Shown here piece after piece: positions 61,609-64,000 of a stretch of 64,000 nt of DNA. A program made the translations under genes and the position numbers. Numbering within the stretch: the stretch's first letter is position 1; the number at the start of each line of letters is the position of its first letter. This stretch comes from Arthrobacter sp. B1I2. GTDB lineage: Bacteria; Actinomycetota; Actinomycetes; Actinomycetales; Micrococcaceae. The notes under the pieces are model-generated. The model searched no databases and was not told the origin of the DNA. It saw only the letters and a list, made by a program, of their open reading frames with translations. The stretch covers positions 1,922,001-1,986,000 of the forward strand of contig NZ_JAUSYC010000001.1 of assembly GCF_030816485.1 (NCBI RefSeq). The letters run 5' to 3'.

Positions 61609-62098
61609 CTACCGGGTCCCGGCCCAAACGGATACTGCCCCGGAGTGGCCGGTCACGATGGCTTGGTACACCAGGAACAGGCCCGCCAGGACGCCAAGAA
61701 CCGAGGTGGCAGGGACCAGCCAACGGGATTCCAGGAGTCCGCGCAGACCGCGGAAGGCGGGCCTGCGCGTCAGGACCGAGGGGAAGGCGGCGGCGATCTG
61801 GGCTGCCACCGCCACCAGGAAGAACACTGTGACGTATCGGAGGAAACTTCCCTGGTGGGCGTGCTCCTCGATGAGGCTTGACGCCCGTTTTGCCTTCTCC
61901 AGCTGTTCCCCGGCTTCGGCCGTGAGGATGGACAGCGGGACCAGCAACAGCGCCAGGACCCCCAGCGGCCAGGCCAGGTAACGCCTGGGAGCGGCGGAGC
62001 AGCGCGAAAACCACTGCTGCAACCCCAGCCAGCGGGGCCAGGACCACCACGCCGTGAATCAACAGAATGTGGGCCGGAAGGCCGGCGATCTCCAACAC
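61609..62098 (-). pseudogene. DUF2231-like membrane protein, frame broken by one extra base near 61988
   Basis: Dropping one G from the run at 61987-61989 joins the two frame parts into a 162-residue protein: LPAHILLIHGVVVLAPLAGV then RRYLAWPLGVLALLLVPLSI, then EEHAHQGSFLRYVTVFFLVA and [20 protein letters not shown], giving about four helices. The LPAHILLIHGVVVLAPLAG opening and a later HSGA fit the DUF2231 type, which is of unknown function. Both parts look conserved, so a sequence indel is the likelier cause. Confidence 0.75.
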
Positions 62099-62137
62099 GT
62101 GGACGCTCCTGACAGTAGTGGACCGGGGTAAGAGGGA

Positions 62138-62860
62138 CTAGGCGATGCCGGTGGTGCCCAGCAGGCTTCCCACCGCAAACGTGAACGCCATGGCCAGCGC
62201 TCCGCCCACCACCAGCCGGAGGGTCGCCCTGCGCTTGGAGCTTCCGCCGATTTTGGCGCTGACTGTCCCGGTCAGGGCGAGCGCCAGGATCACGGCAACG
62301 AATGTGACCGGAATACGCGCTTCTTCAGGCGGGAAAATGATGGCCAGCATGGGAAGTACGGCGCCGACCGTGAATGCGATGGCGGAGGCGAAGGCTGCGT
62401 GCCAGGGGCTCACCACCTCCTCTTCGTCGATGTTCAGTTCGGCGGACAGGTGCGCCTTGAGTGCGTCCTTGGCCGTCAATTCTTCGGCAACTGTGCGTGC
62501 GGTGGCTTCGCTGAGCCCCTTGGCCTGGTAGATGTGGGCAAGTTCCGCCAGCTCGCCGTCGGGATCGTCCCTGAGCTCCTGGCGTTCCTTTTCAATCAGT
62601 GCCCGCTGGCTGTCACTCTGGCTGCTCACGGAAACATATTCGCCCAGTGCCATGGACACGGCTCCGCCCACTACCGCTGCAGTGCCGGCCACCAGGATCG
62701 GCGCCAGGTCGTTGGTCACGCCTGCCACGCCCACCACGGTTGCCGCCACGGAAACGATGCCGTCGTTCGCACCGAGCACACCGGCCCGCAGCCAGTTAAG
62801 GCGGCTTGCCACGCTGCTGTCATGCGGTTCGTCGTGGCTCAGCTTCAGGGTTTCAGACAT
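62138..62860 (-). CDS. VIT1/CCC1-family iron/manganese transporter
   Basis: A 240-residue membrane protein. WLRAGVLGANDGIVSVAATV (about 23-42) and GAVSMALGEYVSVSSQSDSQ (about 66-85) match the VIT/CCC1 family signature. The metal-binding cytosolic helix region is HIYQAKGLSEATARTVAEEL with its acidic neighbours, and three helices follow near the C-terminus. The family moves Fe2+ or Mn2+ out of the cytosol or into stores. Start at 62860 is the first methionine before the conserved core. It ends 39 bases after the DUF2231-like start. Confidence 0.87.
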   Translation of the reverse strand: MSETLKLSHDEPHDSSVASRLNWLRAGVLGANDGIVSVAATVVGVAGVTNDLAPILVAGTAAVVGGAVSMALGEYVSVSSQSDSQRALIEKERQELRDDPDGELAELAHIYQAKGLSEATARTVAEELTAKDALKAHLSAELNIDEEEVVSPWHAAFASAIAFTVGAVLPMLAIIFPPEEARIPVTFVAVILALALTGTVSAKIGGSSKRRATLRLVVGGALAMAFTFAVGSLLGTTGIA

Positions 62861-62960
62861 GCTGGCAGTAAAGCACTGCACGGGCCCCCGCGCCACGAAG
62901 GTTTGCATCCCCTAACAGGGGCAGTAAGGGGAACGACCCCAAGGAACTGTCCGTGGAAGA

Positions 62961-63236
62961 CTAACCGCTGGTGCGTGGGCCGTTCATCTGGTCCGCATAG
63001 GGTGCGTGCAGCGGCGGCTTCTCCGCGATAATTTCGTTGCAGGCCAGGGCCAGCAGGTCGCGCTGGATGACGGGCAGCGAGATGAGGCCCTGCACATATG
63101 CCTGCACCTCGTACTCGCCGGCGGAACCGGTCATGCTGAAGTACCGCAGCCACAGTTCTCCCACGGTGATGTCAGCCGCGGCCAAGGCATCCTTAAGCTG
63201 GCCCCGCTGCTCCGGTTCATGCGGATCAAAACCCAA
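62961..63236 (-). CDS. Hypothetical protein, 91 aa
   Basis: No family recognised. It is soluble and probably helical: EQRGQLKDALAAADITVGEL, LWLRYFSMTGSAGEYEVQAY, QRDLLALACNEIIAEKPPLH. There is no signal peptide. The pattern (small, helical, Trp/Tyr centre) resembles uncharacterised actinobacterial proteins found beside GAF-ANTAR regulators. It lies nine bases downstream of one and is probably co-transcribed. Confidence 0.7.
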   Translation of the reverse strand: MGFDPHEPEQRGQLKDALAAADITVGELWLRYFSMTGSAGEYEVQAYVQGLISLPVIQRDLLALACNEIIAEKPPLHAPYADQMNGPRTSG

Positions 63237-63245
63237 CGCTGCCCC

Positions 63246-63962
63246 CTACGATCCCGCAGGCGGCACCCTGGTGGCCACTTGCTCGCTGGCCTCAACCAGG
63301 GTGACACCTGACACCCGCGCGTTTTGAATCAATTGCTGCAGAGCCCTGTCCTGGCCGATGCCCTGCCGCTCCATCAGCATCCCGCAGGCACGGCTGATGG
63401 TGTCCCGGCTGGCCAGGCTGACCCTGAGGCTTTCGGACATACGGAGCGGGGTTTCGGTACTTTGGATGTGGGCGAGCAGGGTGGCTGCCGTTTCAGCAAA
63501 CAGCGACAGGGCCTTCCCCGTTGACTCGTCGTACTGCCCGGGCAGCGCCGAATAGATCTTGAAGGCACCCAGCGTTTCCTTCCCCGCAATCAGCGGAGCG
63601 CTCACCACTGACCGGACCGGGAGTGACGCCACGGCGGACTGCCAGCGCGGCCAGCGGGTGTCGGTCAGGAGGTCGTCGATGATGACCACTTTTCCAGCCG
63701 CCCAGGCAGTAATGCAGGGGCCTTCGCCGAGCTCGTACTGGCCGGCATCGAGCTGCTCCACCAGGGCATCAGTGGCAGCGTTGCTTGTGCGCTTGCCTTC
63801 GGCGTCCATTAAGGACACCCCGGCTCCGGGCGTGCCCGGAAGCGACTCCTTGATGGCCTGGGCCAGGAGTGAGACCGCGCGGTCCACCTTTTCCTCAGTC
63901 AGCAGGAGCCCGCGGATGCGGGCCACGGCCGCGGTCAGATCGTCCAGTGGCAGCTGATTCAT
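63246..63962 (-). CDS. GAF-ANTAR regulator
   Basis: A 238-residue protein. A GAF domain (about 25-165: AVSLLAQAIKESLPGTPGAG, EGPCITAWAAGKVVIIDDLL, RSVVSAPLIAGKETLGAFKI) is followed by an ANTAR domain (about 180-232, LASRDTISRACGMLMERQGI). In such proteins GAF ligand binding controls ANTAR RNA binding and antitermination. It is the second ANTAR protein in the window, with a GAF domain where the one at 48674 has PAS. The ligand is unknown. Confidence 0.87.
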   Translation of the reverse strand: MNQLPLDDLTAAVARIRGLLLTEEKVDRAVSLLAQAIKESLPGTPGAGVSLMDAEGKRTSNAATDALVEQLDAGQYELGEGPCITAWAAGKVVIIDDLLTDTRWPRWQSAVASLPVRSVVSAPLIAGKETLGAFKIYSALPGQYDESTGKALSLFAETAATLLAHIQSTETPLRMSESLRVSLASRDTISRACGMLMERQGIGQDRALQQLIQNARVSGVTLVEASEQVATRVPPAGS

Positions 63963-64000
63963 TCCGTCACCAAATCATCCTGGTCCGGGACCTCCATCTG

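Noticed and set aside
1..64000. tRNA, rRNA and riboswitch search by eye
   Set aside because: No cloverleaf, no rRNA-like conserved blocks and no familiar riboswitch core seen; a covariance search would be decisive.

Overview
The window is high-GC DNA from an actinobacterium, most likely Arthrobacter/Pseudarthrobacter (Micrococcaceae). That placing rests on inference from gene content: phenylacetate catabolism under a TetR regulator, ANTAR-domain regulators, a DtxR-type iron box, a CsoR-type copper operator, LCP/LytR wall enzymes and an aa3 oxidase. I see no rRNA, tRNA, IS element, phage gene or CRISPR array, and no gene-free stretch longer than about 270 bases.

Layout. 0-5.6 kb: truncated CPBP protease, AnsP/CycA-like amino acid permease, dienelactone hydrolase, DinB polymerase, CsbD-like protein, pentapeptide-repeat protein. 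5.6-22 kb: a split phenylacetate (paa) regulon. It has a thiolase/enoyl-CoA hydratase/3-hydroxyacyl-CoA dehydrogenase operon, a hotdog thioesterase divergent from paaZ, and a paaI-paaK-tetR operon. The segments are interleaved with an SGNH esterase, a tyrosine phosphatase coupled to a wall-anchored serine protease, a DUF4397 protein and an HtrA lipoprotein. Four copies of a TetR-type palindrome, TTACNGA...TCNGTAA (one degenerate), sit before each paa segment and the tetR gene itself. The epoxidase genes paaABCDE are not in the window. 22-33 kb: pta and ackA, separated by a sugar-acid catabolic block (MFS transporter, GntR regulator, FucD-like dehydratase, aldehyde dehydrogenase, FAH-family enzyme). 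A near-identical hairpin stands at each end of this block. 33-42 kb: SQR-like flavoprotein, DUF2945 protein, oligopeptidase B, an unknown protein with a flavin monooxygenase, a Pro-rich microprotein, Hsp20, NnrD and a histidine phosphatase. 42-48.5 kb: LCP protein, low-molecular-weight phosphatase and a copper cluster (DUF305, DUF6153, CopB-type ATPase, CopZ-like) behind a CsoR-type operator. 48.6-57.8 kb: PAS-ANTAR regulator, NhaA, a DtxR-boxed Fe(III) ABC transporter, zinc alcohol dehydrogenase, DUF2243 protein. 57.9-64 kb: ctaDC, a carbon-nitrogen hydrolase, a DUF2231-like protein, a VIT-family transporter and a GAF-ANTAR regulator.

Two window-wide patterns stand out. First, many convergent gene ends carry large palindromes, and some belong to dispersed families: two copies each of a GAGTTTTTGG type, a CCATCACTTTTGG type and a TACGACGCCGGCAC type, plus single examples. 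One has its left arm tandemly amplified. Second, four otherwise intact conserved genes (paaK, pta, ctaD and the DUF2231-like gene) each carry one extra base. This looks more like assembly error than four independent gene losses.
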